In this document: positions 5,807 to 13,253 of the stretch, in pieces
Numbering within the stretch: the first letter of the stretch is position 1
How the letters are laid out: each line of letters opens with the position of its first letter
Assembly (NCBI GenBank): GCA_009469665.1
Contig: SSTB01000099.1
Location: 1-13,253, forward strand
Reading direction: 5' to 3'
Origin: Azonexaceae bacterium
GTDB lineage: Bacteria; Pseudomonadota; Gammaproteobacteria; Burkholderiales; Rhodocyclaceae
DNA: 13,253 nucleotides
The notes under the pieces: model-generated
Seen by the model: only the letters and a program-made list of their open reading frames with translations
Told to the model about the DNA's origin: nothing
The model's database searches: none
Program-made: the position numbers and the translations under genes

Positions 5807-7708
5807 ATGCACCTATTGTTCGAAGACGAAGGAAGCTTCAAGACCGGCACACTCCTGGCCGACAACGACACGTCGTTGCAGGTCGAAATGGCGTCGGGGA
5901 AGCGCAGCAAGATCAAGGCAGCGGCGGTGCTATTGCGGTTCGACAAACCCGGGGCGAGCGCGCTCCTGGAGCAGGCGGAACCGCTCGCCGCCGGAATGGA
6001 ACCCGAATTCCTCTGGGAGTGCGTCAATGACGGCGAGTTTTCGTTTGTTGATTTTGCCCGCGACTATTACGGCCACGACCCTGCGCCGGTCGAAGCGTCG
6101 GCGGTGCTGCTTGCCCTCCAGGCAGCGCCCATCTATTTCCATCGCAAAGGCAAGGGCCGTTTCAGGAAGGCTCCTCCCGACATTCTCGCGGCTGCTCTGG
6201 CCGCTCTTGAAAAAAAGCGTCAGCAAGCGCTCGCCATCGAGGGCTGGATCGGGGAACTGAAGGCCTTCCGTCTGCCGCCGGAGATCGGAGCCCTGAGCGA
6301 CTCCCTGCTCTACGCCCCCGATCGCAACAAACCGGAAACCAAGGCCTTCGAAACCGCCTGCGCCGACACCGGCCTTTCCGCCGCACAATTGTTGTTCAAG
6401 TGCGGGGCCATCGCCTCGGCCTACCACCTACATTACAAGCGCTTCCTGCATGAGCAGTTTCCCAGGGGAACCGGCTTCCCCTCCCTGGAAGCCCCGGCCA
6501 CCCCCGACGACCTGCCCCGGGCCGACGTACGCGCCTTTTCCATCGACGACGCCCAGACCACCGAGATCGACGATGCGCTTTCGGTGACCCGGCTGCCCGG
6601 CATCGGCAGCCGCATCGGCATTCACATCGCCGCCCCCGGCCTGGCCATCGCACGCGGCTCGCCCCTGGACGCCGTGGCCCGGGCGCGCCTGTCCACCGTG
6701 TACATGCCCGGCAACAAGATCACCATGCTGCCGGACTCCGTGGTGCAGCACTACACCCTGGCCGGCGGCGTCGATTGCCCGGCGGTCTCGCTCTATCTGA
6801 CGGTGAACGAGTCCCTGGAAGTCCTCAGCCACGAATCGCGCCTGGAGCGGGTGCACATCGCCGCAAACCTGCGCCATCACGAGGTGGAGCCCTGGTTCAA
6901 CGCCGAAACCGTCGGTGGCCCGCTGCCCGACCGGCCCTTCAAGGATGAACTGCTGCACCTATGGCACTTCGCCAATGCCTGCGAGGGCCGCCGGGGAAAG
7001 CCCTCGGCCACCCAGGGCATCAACGATTACAACTTCGCCATCGAGGGCGATCTGAGCGACCCCGACGCCTGCAGCGTCGACATCAGCGAAAGGAAGCGTG
7101 GCAGTCCCCTGGACAAATTGGTGGCGGAGTTGATGATCGTCGCCAATGCCACCTGGGGTGGCCTGCTGGCCGAGAAGAACATCGCCTGCCTGTACCGCGC
7201 CCAGACCCAGGGCAAGGTGCGCATGACGACCTCGCCCCTGCCCCACGAAGGCCTGGGTGTGCCGCAATACGCCTGGATGACCTCGCCGCTGCGCCGCTAC
7301 TGCGACCTGGTCAATCAGTGGCAGCTCATCGCCTGCCTCAAGGGCGAAACCCCCGCCTTCGCCCAGAAATCCGCGGAACTTTTCGCCGCCCTGCGCGACT
7401 TCGAACTCACCTACGCCGCCTACGCCGAATTCCAGCGCCTCATGGAGCGTTACTGGTGTCTGCGCTGGCTGCAGCAGCGCGCAGTCACAACCCTGGTCGC
7501 CACGGTGCGCCGCGAGCAACTGGTCAAGCTCGACCATTTGCCGCTGCTGTTGCGGGTCGCCTCCCTGCCAGCCGATCTCGTTCCCGGACAGCAGGTTCTC
7601 CTGGCCATCGACACCCTGGATCTACTGGGGCCCGAACTCACTTGCCGCTTCGTCGAAATCCTGGCCGCCCGCAACGCCGCGGAAGCGGAGGAGGACGAGG
7701 AGCAATGA
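5807..7708 (+). CDS. RNase II-family 3'-5' exoribonuclease (RNB domain)
   Basis: Predicted 633-residue hydrolytic exoribonuclease that degrades single-stranded RNA from the 3' end in the cytoplasm. The RNB catalytic motif is FSIDDAQTTEIDDALS, with metal-binding acidic residues D247, E253, D255 and D256; the second position is Glu where E. coli RNase II has Asp207, a change I recall as common in this subfamily. PGNKITMLP and the C-terminal active-site segment TSPLRRYCD (492-500, with the conserved arginines) are also present. The N-terminal 200 residues are unlike the E. coli cold-shock domains and resemble the shorter VacB-like group of cyanobacteria and betaproteobacteria. A recognisable S1 domain at the end is not obvious. 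The acidic tail EAEEDEEQ also encodes the ribosome binding site of the next gene. Start: ATG at 5807; a TTG at 5768 would overlap the esterase gene and is less likely. Confidence 0.92.
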   Translation: MHLLFEDEGSFKTGTLLADNDTSLQVEMASGKRSKIKAAAVLLRFDKPGASALLEQAEPLAAGMEPEFLWECVNDGEFSFVDFARDYYGHDPAPVEASAVLLALQAAPIYFHRKGKGRFRKAPPDILAAALAALEKKRQQALAIEGWIGELKAFRLPPEIGALSDSLLYAPDRNKPETKAFETACADTGLSAAQLLFKCGAIASAYHLHYKRFLHEQFPRGTGFPSLEAPATPDDLPRADVRAFSIDDAQTTEIDDALSVTRLPGIGSRIGIHIAAPGLAIARGSPLDAVARARLSTVYMPGNKITMLPDSVVQHYTLAGGVDCPAVSLYLTVNESLEVLSHESRLERVHIAANLRHHEVEPWFNAETVGGPLPDRPFKDELLHLWHFANACEGRRGKPSATQGINDYNFAIEGDLSDPDACSVDISERKRGSPLDKLVAELMIVANATWGGLLAEKNIACLYRAQTQGKVRMTTSPLPHEGLGVPQYAWMTSPLRRYCDLVNQWQLIACLKGETPAFAQKSAELFAALRDFELTYAAYAEFQRLMERYWCLRWLQQRAVTTLVATVRREQLVKLDHLPLLLRVASLPADLVPGQQVLLAIDTLDLLGPELTCRFVEILAARNAAEAEEDEEQ

Positions 7709-8583
7709 GCGCCCTTCTGGTCGCCTCGCCACCGCCCGCGGAGTCGCGGCGTCTGGCCCTGGCGATCGGGATTTCCCTGGCGCTGCATGCCACCCTGCTC
7801 GCCTTGCACTTCCAGTTTCCCGAAGCTTCCCGCGCGGTGCGCGAGAAGGCCTTGGACATCATCCTGGTCAACGCCAAGTCGGCCACCAAGCCCAAGGACC
7901 CCCAGGCCCTGGCCCAGAGCAATCTGGACGGCGGGGGCAATACCGACGAAAACCGCCGCGCCAAGACCCCCTTGCCGCCGACCCGACAGCAGACCGCCGG
8001 CAGCGACGTGGAGCAGATGCAGCGCCGGGTGCAGGAACTGGAAGCCCGTCAGCAGCAATTGTTGAGCGAGGCCCGCACCCTGAGGAGCGCTACGGTGACG
8101 CCCCCTGGCGAAGAGCGCAACACGACCCCCAACGCCAGCGGTCTCGACCTGGTCGAAGCCGCCCGGGCCATGGCCCGCCTGGAAGGCGAAATCAGCAAAT
8201 CGGTGGACGAATACAGCAAGCGGCCCCGGCGGCGCTTCATCGGCGCCCGGGCCGAGGAATACCGTTTTGCCCAGTACATCGAGGATTGGCGCCAGAAGGT
8301 CGAACGGGTCGGCACCCTGAACTACCCGGATGCCGCACGCGGCAAACTCTACGGCTCCCTGGTCATGACGGTCTCCATCCTGGCCGACGGCAGCGTCGCC
8401 CATATCGACATCAGCCGATCCTCCGGCCACAAGGTTCTCGACGACGCCGCACGCCGCATCGTCCAGATGGCCTCCCCCTACGCTGCCTTTCCCCCTGAAA
8501 TCCGCCGCGATACCGACATTCTGGATGTGACACGCATCTGGTACTTCACCCAGGGCGACAGCCTGGAATCCAAAGCGCGATGA
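7705..8583 (+). CDS. TonB-like protein with C-terminal TonB domain and coiled-coil linker
   Basis: A 292-residue inner-membrane protein. One N-terminal transmembrane helix (about 17-36, preceded by RR) places the rest in the periplasm. The C-terminal TonB/TolA-like domain spans about 205-285: YPDAAR (207-212), [15 protein letters not shown] (217-231), [11 protein letters not shown] (239-249) and VTRIWYF (275-281). TonB normally couples the proton gradient through ExbB/ExbD to outer-membrane receptors. Here the linker is not the usual Pro-Glu/Pro-Lys stretch but has a short Gln/Arg/Glu-rich coiled-coil-like segment (about 101-127), and no exbB, exbD or receptor gene is near, so its partner is unknown. 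It starts inside the stop codon of the exoribonuclease gene (ATGA) behind a purine-rich GAGGACGAGGAGCA, a sign of translational coupling. Confidence 0.85.
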   Translation: MSALLVASPPPAESRRLALAIGISLALHATLLALHFQFPEASRAVREKALDIILVNAKSATKPKDPQALAQSNLDGGGNTDENRRAKTPLPPTRQQTAGSDVEQMQRRVQELEARQQQLLSEARTLRSATVTPPGEERNTTPNASGLDLVEAARAMARLEGEISKSVDEYSKRPRRRFIGARAEEYRFAQYIEDWRQKVERVGTLNYPDAARGKLYGSLVMTVSILADGSVAHIDISRSSGHKVLDDAARRIVQMASPYAAFPPEIRRDTDILDVTRIWYFTQGDSLESKAR

Positions 8584-9404
8584 CCGACCGTTACGCGGTA
8601 TTTGGCAATCCCATCGGCCACTCCAAGTCGCCGGCCATCCACGCCGCCTTCGCCGCGCAAACGCGCCAGGCGATGAGCTACGAGGCCATACTCGCCCCCC
8701 TGGACGGCTTTGCACAGGCCGTGGGCGATTTTGCCGCCGCCGGTGGCCGCGGCGCCAATGTCACGGTGCCCTTCAAGGAGGAGGCCCACCGCCTCGCCAC
8801 TCGGCTTTCGCCCCGTGCCGTGCGGGCGGGGGCAGTCAATACCCTGAGCTTCGATGCCGAGGGCGTCTCCGGGGACAACACCGACGGGGCCGGTCTGGTA
8901 ACCGACCTGGAGGGCAATCTGGGCTTTGCCCTGGCTGGTCGCCGCGTGCTCCTCCTGGGGGCGGGGGGCGCCGCCCGGGGCGTGACCGGTCCGCTGGTCG
9001 ACGCGGGCGTCGCGCAACTCTTCATCGCCAATCGCAACCCCGCCCGTGCCCACGAGCTGGCACGGCTTTTCTCGTCCCACGGCGAGGTTTCCGGCCATGG
9101 ACTGGGCGAAATCCGGGGCCCTTTCGATCTGGTCATCAACGCCACGGCGGCGAGTCTGGCGGGAGAATCCCTCCCCCTGCCCCCCGGCAGCTACGCCCCC
9201 GGCGCCCTGGCCTACGACATGATGTACGGCCGCGACGAGACGCCCTTCCTGGCGGCGGCCCGGCTCCTGGGGGCCTCCCGCGGGGCCGACGGCCTGGGCA
9301 TGCTGGTCGAGCAGGCCGCGGAGGCCTTCCTGCACTGGCGGGGCGTTCGACCCGACACCGCCCCGATCCTGGCCGACCTGCGCGCACGGCTCGCCGCCGC
9401 ATGA
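8580..9404 (+). CDS. aroE: Shikimate dehydrogenase AroE
   Basis: NADP-dependent reduction of 3-dehydroshikimate to shikimate, the fourth step toward chorismate and the aromatic amino acids; cytoplasmic. The 274-residue length is typical. Substrate-site motifs: [11 protein letters not shown] (8-18, both serines), NVTVPFK (60-66, catalytic K66), AVNTL (N87), and DNTDGAG (99-105, catalytic D102). The nucleotide fold has GAGGAAR (127-133) and NRNPAR (151-156), whose arginines favour NADP over NAD. The late QAAEAF helix is present. Start ATG at 8580 overlaps the preceding stop by ATGA. Ribosome binding site is weak, so translation probably depends on the upstream gene. Confidence 0.97.
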   Translation: MTDRYAVFGNPIGHSKSPAIHAAFAAQTRQAMSYEAILAPLDGFAQAVGDFAAAGGRGANVTVPFKEEAHRLATRLSPRAVRAGAVNTLSFDAEGVSGDNTDGAGLVTDLEGNLGFALAGRRVLLLGAGGAARGVTGPLVDAGVAQLFIANRNPARAHELARLFSSHGEVSGHGLGEIRGPFDLVINATAASLAGESLPLPPGSYAPGALAYDMMYGRDETPFLAAARLLGASRGADGLGMLVEQAAEAFLHWRGVRPDTAPILADLRARLAAA

Positions 9405-10096
9405 AGCGCCTGGGCCATTGGCTCAAGCTCGGCGTCCTCGGTCTCCTGGGCGTCGTTCTGATCTATCAGCTCTGGCTCCTGGGCTGGGTACTCTTCTGGA
9501 GCCAGTTCGACCCGGGTAGCACGCGCTTCATGGAAATCCGCCTGGCCGAGTTGCGCCAGAAGCGACCGGACGCCCAGTTGCAGAAAGCCTGGGTGCCCTA
9601 CGAGCGCATCTCACCCCATCTCAAGCGGGCCATCATCGCCGCTGAAGACGCCAAGTTCGTCGATCACGAAGGCTTCGACTGGGAAGGCATCCAGAAGGCC
9701 ATGGAGAAGAACCAGAAAAAAGGCCGCATCGTCGCCGGCGGCTCGACCATCACCCAGCAACTGGCCAAGAACCTCTTCCTCTCCCCGCAGAAATCCATGC
9801 TGCGCAAGGCCGAGGAAGCCGTGGTGACGCTGATGATCGAATCCTGCTGGAGCAAGCGGCGCATTTTCGAGGTGTACCTCAACGTCATCGAGTGGGGGAA
9901 CGGCGTCTTCGGCGCCGAGGCCGCCGCCCGCCACTATTTCGGCATTCCCGCAGCCCAGCTTGCGCCGGAACAGGCAGCGCGGCTAGCCGGCATGGTTCCC
10001 AACCCCCGCTTCTACGACCGCAACCGCAATGCCCCCGGCCTGGGGCGCAAGGCGGCCATCATCCTGGCTCGCATGCCGGCCGCCGAATTGCCCTGA
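9401..10096 (+). CDS. mtgA: Monofunctional peptidoglycan glycosyltransferase MtgA
   Basis: Family GT51 enzyme that polymerises lipid II into glycan strands at the periplasmic face of the inner membrane; it lacks a transpeptidase domain. 231 residues, as usual. One N-terminal membrane helix (about 9-33). GT51 motifs: [15 protein letters not shown] (80-94, catalytic E82), [15 protein letters not shown] (113-127), RKAEEA (135-140), and [20 protein letters not shown] (156-175). The ATG overlaps the aroE stop (ATGA) and has no independent ribosome binding site. Pairing with aroE is a known betaproteobacterial arrangement. With uppP 5 kb away the window holds two separate steps of wall synthesis, though not in one operon. 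Confidence 0.97.
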   Translation: MKRLGHWLKLGVLGLLGVVLIYQLWLLGWVLFWSQFDPGSTRFMEIRLAELRQKRPDAQLQKAWVPYERISPHLKRAIIAAEDAKFVDHEGFDWEGIQKAMEKNQKKGRIVAGGSTITQQLAKNLFLSPQKSMLRKAEEAVVTLMIESCWSKRRIFEVYLNVIEWGNGVFGAEAAARHYFGIPAAQLAPEQAARLAGMVPNPRFYDRNRNAPGLGRKAAIILARMPAAELP

Positions 10097-10097
10097 T

Positions 10098-10125
10098 CAC
10101 CGGCCCGGGCGTCCCTCCGCCGGTG
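10098..10125 (+). other. Hairpin in the mtgA-mgtE gap overlapping a promoter
   Basis: CACCGGC (10098-10104) pairs with GCCGGTG (10119-10125) around a 14-base loop, beginning one base after the mtgA stop codon. No T-run follows. The last two bases of the right arm are the TG of the extended -10 element of mgtE, so this may be a weak 3'-end hairpin or chance in GC-rich DNA. Confidence 0.3.
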
Positions 10126-10132
10126 CTAGAAT
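10124..10132 (+). promoter_or_regulatory. Extended -10 promoter element (TGCTAGAAT) for mgtE
   Basis: TGn followed by TAGAAT matches the extended -10 class, which needs little -35 contact; none is visible. Transcription would start near 10139, giving a leader of about 19 bases before the ATG at 10158. That is far too short for an M-box Mg2+ riboswitch, and the whole mtgA-mgtE gap is only 61 bases. Confidence 0.45.
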
Positions 10133-10157
10133 TCCGGCTCCCCAGCGGCGGCGCGCC

Positions 10158-11600
10158 ATGAGCGAAGACTCCCCCCTCACCGATACCGAAGACCTGCAGG
10201 AGCGCCTCGCCGAGGTGCAGTCCCTGCTCGCGCGGCACAAGCTGGTGGAGGATCTGGTGCATCGCCAGGAAATGCCGCATCACGACCTCGTCGAAGGTCT
10301 CGTGCATCGCCAGCATCTGGTCGAGTTGCAGCGCAAGCTGGAACCCATGCATCCAGCCGACGTGGCCTACATCCTGGAGGCTCTGCCGCCGGACGAGCGC
10401 CTCATCGCCTGGGATCTGGTCAAGGTCGAGCGGGAAGGGGAAATCCTGCTGGAAGTCTCGGACGCCGTCCGGGAAAGTCTCATCGACTCGATGGAGCGCA
10501 CCGAACTGGTGGCTGCCGCCGAGACGCTGGACACCGACGAACTGGCCGACCTGGCCCCCGACCTGCCCCAGGAAGTCATTGCCGACGTTTTCAAGTCCCT
10601 TTCGGTGGAGGAAAGGGAGCAACTGCGCTCGGCCATGTCCTACCCCGACGATTCGGTCGGCGCCATCATGGACTTCGACATGGTCACCGTGCGCGAGGAC
10701 GTGACCCTGGAAGTGGTCCTGCGCTACCTGCGCCTGTTCGACGAATTGCCCGACCACACCGACCAACTTTTCGTCGTGGACCGGGAAGACCACCTCAAAG
10801 GCGTGCTGCCCCTCAACATCCTGCTGGTCAATGACCCGGAGACCGAGGTCGGCACCCTGATGCAGACCGACTTCATCGAACTGGAACCCGACGATTTCGC
10901 CGAAGAAGCGGCCAAAGCCTTCGAACGCTACGATCTGGTCTCGGCACCGGTCGTCGATCCGGAAAGGAAGCTGGTCGGCCGGGTGACCGTCAACACGGTC
11001 GTGGATGTGATCCGCGAGGAAGCCGAAAGCGAGCAACTGGCCCAGGCCGGCCTGAAGGAGGAGGAGGACATCTTCGCCTCGGTCTGGGATTCCGTGAAGA
11101 ACCGCTGGTCCTGGCTGGCCATCAACCTGGTGACCGCCTTCGTCGCCTCCCGCGTCATCGGCGCCTTCGAGGGTTCCATCGAAAAGCTGGTGGCCCTGGC
11201 CGCCCTCATGCCCATCGTTGCCGGTATCGGCGGCAATTCGGGCAACCAGACCATCACCATGATCGTGCGCGCCATCGCCATGGGGCAGGTGCAACCCGAC
11301 GCCGCCCGGCGACTGCTGCGCAAGGAACTGGGCGTCGCCCTCATCAACGGCCTGATCTGGGGCGGACTGCTGGGCATCGCTGCCTGGTGGCTTTACGGCA
11401 GTCTGAAGCTGGGCCTGGTCATGACCGCCGCCATGACCCTCAATCTGCTGCTCGCCGCCAGCGCCGGCGTCGGCATCCCCCTCCTGCGCCAGCGCCTGGG
11501 CGCTGACCCGGCCGTAGGCGGTTCGGTCATGATCACCGCCCTCACCGACTCGGGCGGCTTCTTCATCTTCCTGGGGCTGGCCACGCTCTTCCTAATGTGA
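10158..11600 (+). CDS. mgtE: Magnesium transporter MgtE
   Basis: Mg2+-gated Mg2+ channel of the inner membrane, 480 residues. Order of parts: N-terminal superhelical domain (about 55-165, LHPADVA-type segment [13 protein letters not shown]), two CBS domains (about 170-295), a connecting helix, and five membrane helices (about 315-480). Channel motifs: [14 protein letters not shown] (352-365), and ALTDSGGF (461-468) whose Asp corresponds to the pore aspartate of the Thermus protein. The N-terminus carries a short internal repeat, LVEDLVHRQ (29-37) and LVEGLVHRQ (44-52), before the usual domain. No clear Shine-Dalgarno precedes the ATG. Its stop codon overlaps the 3' end of the convergent SMR gene by nine bases. 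Confidence 0.96.
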   Translation: MSEDSPLTDTEDLQERLAEVQSLLARHKLVEDLVHRQEMPHHDLVEGLVHRQHLVELQRKLEPMHPADVAYILEALPPDERLIAWDLVKVEREGEILLEVSDAVRESLIDSMERTELVAAAETLDTDELADLAPDLPQEVIADVFKSLSVEEREQLRSAMSYPDDSVGAIMDFDMVTVREDVTLEVVLRYLRLFDELPDHTDQLFVVDREDHLKGVLPLNILLVNDPETEVGTLMQTDFIELEPDDFAEEAAKAFERYDLVSAPVVDPERKLVGRVTVNTVVDVIREEAESEQLAQAGLKEEEDIFASVWDSVKNRWSWLAINLVTAFVASRVIGAFEGSIEKLVALAALMPIVAGIGGNSGNQTITMIVRAIAMGQVQPDAARRLLRKELGVALINGLIWGGLLGIAAWWLYGSLKLGLVMTAAMTLNLLLAASAGVGIPLLRQRLGADPAVGGSVMITALTDSGGFFIFLGLATLFLM

Positions 11601-11930
11601 GGCGGGCGTCACCAGTTTGAGCCCGACGATGCCGGCCACAATGAGGCCGATGCAGACCAGCCGCGACACTTCCCGGGATTCCCCGAACAGGGCCATGCCC
11701 AGCAGGGCCGTGCCGACGGCGCCGATACCGGTCCATACGGCGTAGGCGGTGCCCAGAGGAAGCACTTTCAGGGACCAGCCCAGCAGCACCACGCTGGCCA
11801 CCATGGCGGCCAGGGTGCCCACGCTGGGGCCCAGACGGCTGAACCCTTCGGTGTATTTCAAGCCCACCGCCCAGCCGACTTCACAGAGCCCGGCCAGGAA
11901 CAGAATCGCCCACGCGGAACCGCTATTCAC
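11592..11930 (-). CDS. SugE/Gdx-type small multidrug resistance (SMR) exporter
   Basis: A 112-residue protein with four membrane helices. The proton/substrate-coupling glutamate is E17 in [32 protein letters not shown] (58-73) and [10 protein letters not shown] (97-106) match SugE/Gdx guanidinium exporters rather than EmrE-type drug pumps; many members export guanidinium or quaternary ammonium compounds by proton antiport as antiparallel dimers. No guanidine riboswitch can be present upstream because the gene starts inside hemL. The start is a GTG at 11930 that overlaps the hemL stop as GTGA, implying translational coupling. The open frame continues further upstream only by running through hemL in another frame. 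Only one SMR gene is present, so a homodimer is expected. Confidence 0.88.
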   Translation of the reverse strand: MNSGSAWAILFLAGLCEVGWAVGLKYTEGFSRLGPSVGTLAAMVASVVLLGWSLKVLPLGTAYAVWTGIGAVGTALLGMALFGESREVSRLVCIGLIVAGIVGLKLVTPASH

Positions 11931-13210
11931 GTCCGGCTGGCGAAGTATGCTTCGGCCGCCGCCACGGTGCCGGCAATGTCGGCATCGCTGTGGGCCGCCG
12001 ACACGAAGCCCGCCTCGAAGGCGGAGGGGGCGAAGTAATGGCCTGCGTCCAGCATGGCGTGGAAGAAGCGGTTGAAAGCCTCTTTGTCGCAGGCGAGCAC
12101 GGCATCGTAGCTGGCCGGGCAGGCGTCGGCGAAATAGAGACCGAACATGCCGCCGACGTTCTGGGCGGCGAAGGCGACGCCGTGGTTCCTGGCGGCGGCC
12201 ACCAGGCCGTCGCACAGGGCCTTGGTCTTGGCGGTGAGGGCTTCGTAGAAGCCGGGTGCCTGGACCAGTTTCAGGGTCGCCAGGCCGGCGGCCACCGCCA
12301 CCGGATTGCCGGAAAGAGTGCCCGCCTGATACACCGGCCCCAGGGGTGCGATCTTTTCCATGATCTCCCGCTTGCCGCCGAAGGCACCCACCGGCATGCC
12401 GCCGCCGATGACCTTGCCGAATGTGGAAAGATCGGGCGTGATGCCGAAGTGGCCCTGGGCGCTCTTCAGACCGACGCGGAAACCGGTCATCACCTCGTCG
12501 AAGATGAGCACGGCGCCATGCCTGGCCGTCAACTCGCGCATGGCCTTGAGGAATTCAGCCGTGGGGGCGATGAGATTCATATTGCCCACCACCGGTTCGA
12601 CGATCACCGCGGCGATACGCTCCCCATGGGTGGAAAAGGCGTCGGCCAACTGCTGCGGGTCGTTGTAGGCCAGCACCAGGGTGTGCTGGGCGAGGTCCGC
12701 CGGCACGCCGCCGGAAGAGGGATTGCCGAAGGTGAGCGCCCCGGAGCCGGCCTTCACCAGCAGACTGTCGGAATGGCCGTGGTAGCAGCCCTCGAATTTG
12801 ATGAGCAGGTCACGGCCGGTGTAACCCCGGGCCAGACGGATGGCGCTCATGGTGGCCTCGGTGCCGGAGGAAACCAGGCGCACCATGTCCATGGAGGGCA
12901 CCAGGTCGCACAGCAGATCGGCCATCTCCACTTCGCGCTCGGTGGGGGCGCCGAAGGACAGGCCGTCGGCCGCGGCCTCGGTCACGGCCCGCAATACCTC
13001 CGGGTGGCCGTGACCGAGGATCATGGGCCCCCAGGAGCCCACGTAGTCGGTATACCACTTGCCGTCGACGTCCTGCACCCGGGGCCCCTGGGCCTTTTGG
13101 AAGAAGCAGGGAGTGCCGCCCACGGAGCGGAAGGCGCGCACCGGCGAATTGACGCCACCGGGAATGTGGCGCTGGGCGCGTTCAAAGAGTTGCTGGTTGC
13201 GGGAGCTCAT
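11927..13210 (-). CDS. hemL: Glutamate-1-semialdehyde 2,1-aminomutase HemL
   Basis: PLP enzyme of the C5 pathway that isomerises glutamate-1-semialdehyde to 5-aminolevulinate, precursor of heme and other tetrapyrroles; cytoplasmic. 427 residues, the family length. Visible: [13 protein letters not shown] (15-27), [15 protein letters not shown] (114-128) binding the PLP phosphate, GCYHGHSD (141-148), FDEVMTGFR (237-245), and the PLP lysine K266 in [22 protein letters not shown] (297-303) is also typical. The start ATG at 13210 has GAGG nine bases upstream. It is followed by the SMR gene with a GTGA overlap. The thiamine gene thiE is often the neighbour upstream in betaproteobacteria. Confidence 0.97.
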   Translation of the reverse strand: MSSRNQQLFERAQRHIPGGVNSPVRAFRSVGGTPCFFQKAQGPRVQDVDGKWYTDYVGSWGPMILGHGHPEVLRAVTEAAADGLSFGAPTEREVEMADLLCDLVPSMDMVRLVSSGTEATMSAIRLARGYTGRDLLIKFEGCYHGHSDSLLVKAGSGALTFGNPSSGGVPADLAQHTLVLAYNDPQQLADAFSTHGERIAAVIVEPVVGNMNLIAPTAEFLKAMRELTARHGAVLIFDEVMTGFRVGLKSAQGHFGITPDLSTFGKVIGGGMPVGAFGGKREIMEKIAPLGPVYQAGTLSGNPVAVAAGLATLKLVQAPGFYEALTAKTKALCDGLVAAARNHGVAFAAQNVGGMFGLYFADACPASYDAVLACDKEAFNRFFHAMLDAGHYFAPSAFEAGFVSAAHSDADIAGTVAAAEAYFASRT

Positions 13211-13253
13211 GGGCGGTTTCCTCGAACAGTCGTTGGTAGGCGGCGGCCCGGGC
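13182..13253 (-). CDS. Possible C-terminal tail of an upstream gene (thiE-like?), partial
   Basis: In one minus-strand frame the last 43 bases of the window read [14 protein letters not shown] and continue into hemL to a TGA at 13184-13182. The alanine-rich, RLFEE-ending text resembles the last helix of ThiE (thiamine-phosphate synthase), which often precedes hemL in related genomes. Only 23 codons are visible and the overlap with hemL would be 29 bases. An alternative frame ends at 13207 with an ATGA overlap. Identity is a guess from context. Confidence 0.25.
   Translation of the reverse strand, partial: ARAAAYQRLFEETAHELPQPATL

Noticed and set aside
7450..8715. Minus-strand open frame of 421 codons across the exoribonuclease/TonB-like junction
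   Set aside because: No family resemblance or start signal; it crosses three well-supported plus-strand genes.
8478..9335. Minus-strand open frame of 285 codons antisense to aroE
   Set aside because: Composition-driven shadow of aroE codons; no motif.
10059..11294. Minus-strand open frame of 411 codons antisense to mgtE
   Set aside because: Its His/Gln/Asp/Gly-rich translation with no recognisable motif is typical of a GC-rich antisense shadow; mgtE on the plus strand is unmistakable.

Overview
This 13.3 kb window is high-GC, densely coded chromosomal DNA that looks betaproteobacterial, most likely Rhodocyclales (Azonexus/Dechloromonas/Azospira/Accumulibacter-like). That placement is inference from protein flavour and gene order: an RtcR-type sigma-54 activator, a PEP-CTERM protein behind a sigma-54 promoter, an RNase II/TonB-like/aroE/mtgA run, and hemL followed by a small multidrug resistance gene. 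No ribosomal RNA, tRNA, insertion sequence, CRISPR array or phage gene was seen.

Layout, left to right. (1) 1-688: 3' part of rtcR, regulator of RNA repair genes. (2) 689-1412: no intact gene; a 15-bp perfect hairpin, then a heavily decayed 3' fragment of thiC (about 803-1180). (3) 1413-1901: a Tat-exported small protein with an ABM-like (dimeric alpha-beta barrel) fold, followed by a hairpin. (4) 3244-2003 (minus): ACT-domain threonine ammonia-lyase. Divergent from it are a small cysteine-cluster protein (3352-3591) and uppP (3621-4445). (5) 4541-5215: a self-contained unit of sigma-54 promoter, PEP-CTERM C-type-lectin protein and strong intrinsic terminator. (6) 5227-10096: YqiA-like esterase, RNase II-family exoribonuclease, TonB-like protein, aroE and mtgA; the last four are chained by 4-bp ATGA overlaps. 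(7) 10158-11600: mgtE magnesium transporter. (8) On the minus strand, hemL (13210-11927) is coupled by a GTGA overlap to a SugE/Gdx-type SMR exporter (11930-11592), whose 3' end overlaps that of mgtE. A few codons at the far right may be the tail of an upstream gene, possibly thiE.

Functionally this is mostly housekeeping: RNA turnover, cell-wall lipid carrier recycling (uppP) and glycan polymerisation (mtgA), shikimate, isoleucine and tetrapyrrole precursor synthesis, Mg2+ uptake and cation efflux. The accessory-looking parts are the thiC graveyard with the Tat/ABM protein beside it, and the sigma-54-driven PEP-CTERM lectin. I found no convincing new multi-gene system. The most interesting signals are regulatory: the sigma-54 site, -10 boxes that embed the previous gene's stop codon with very short or zero leaders, and a terminator almost touching the next start codon.
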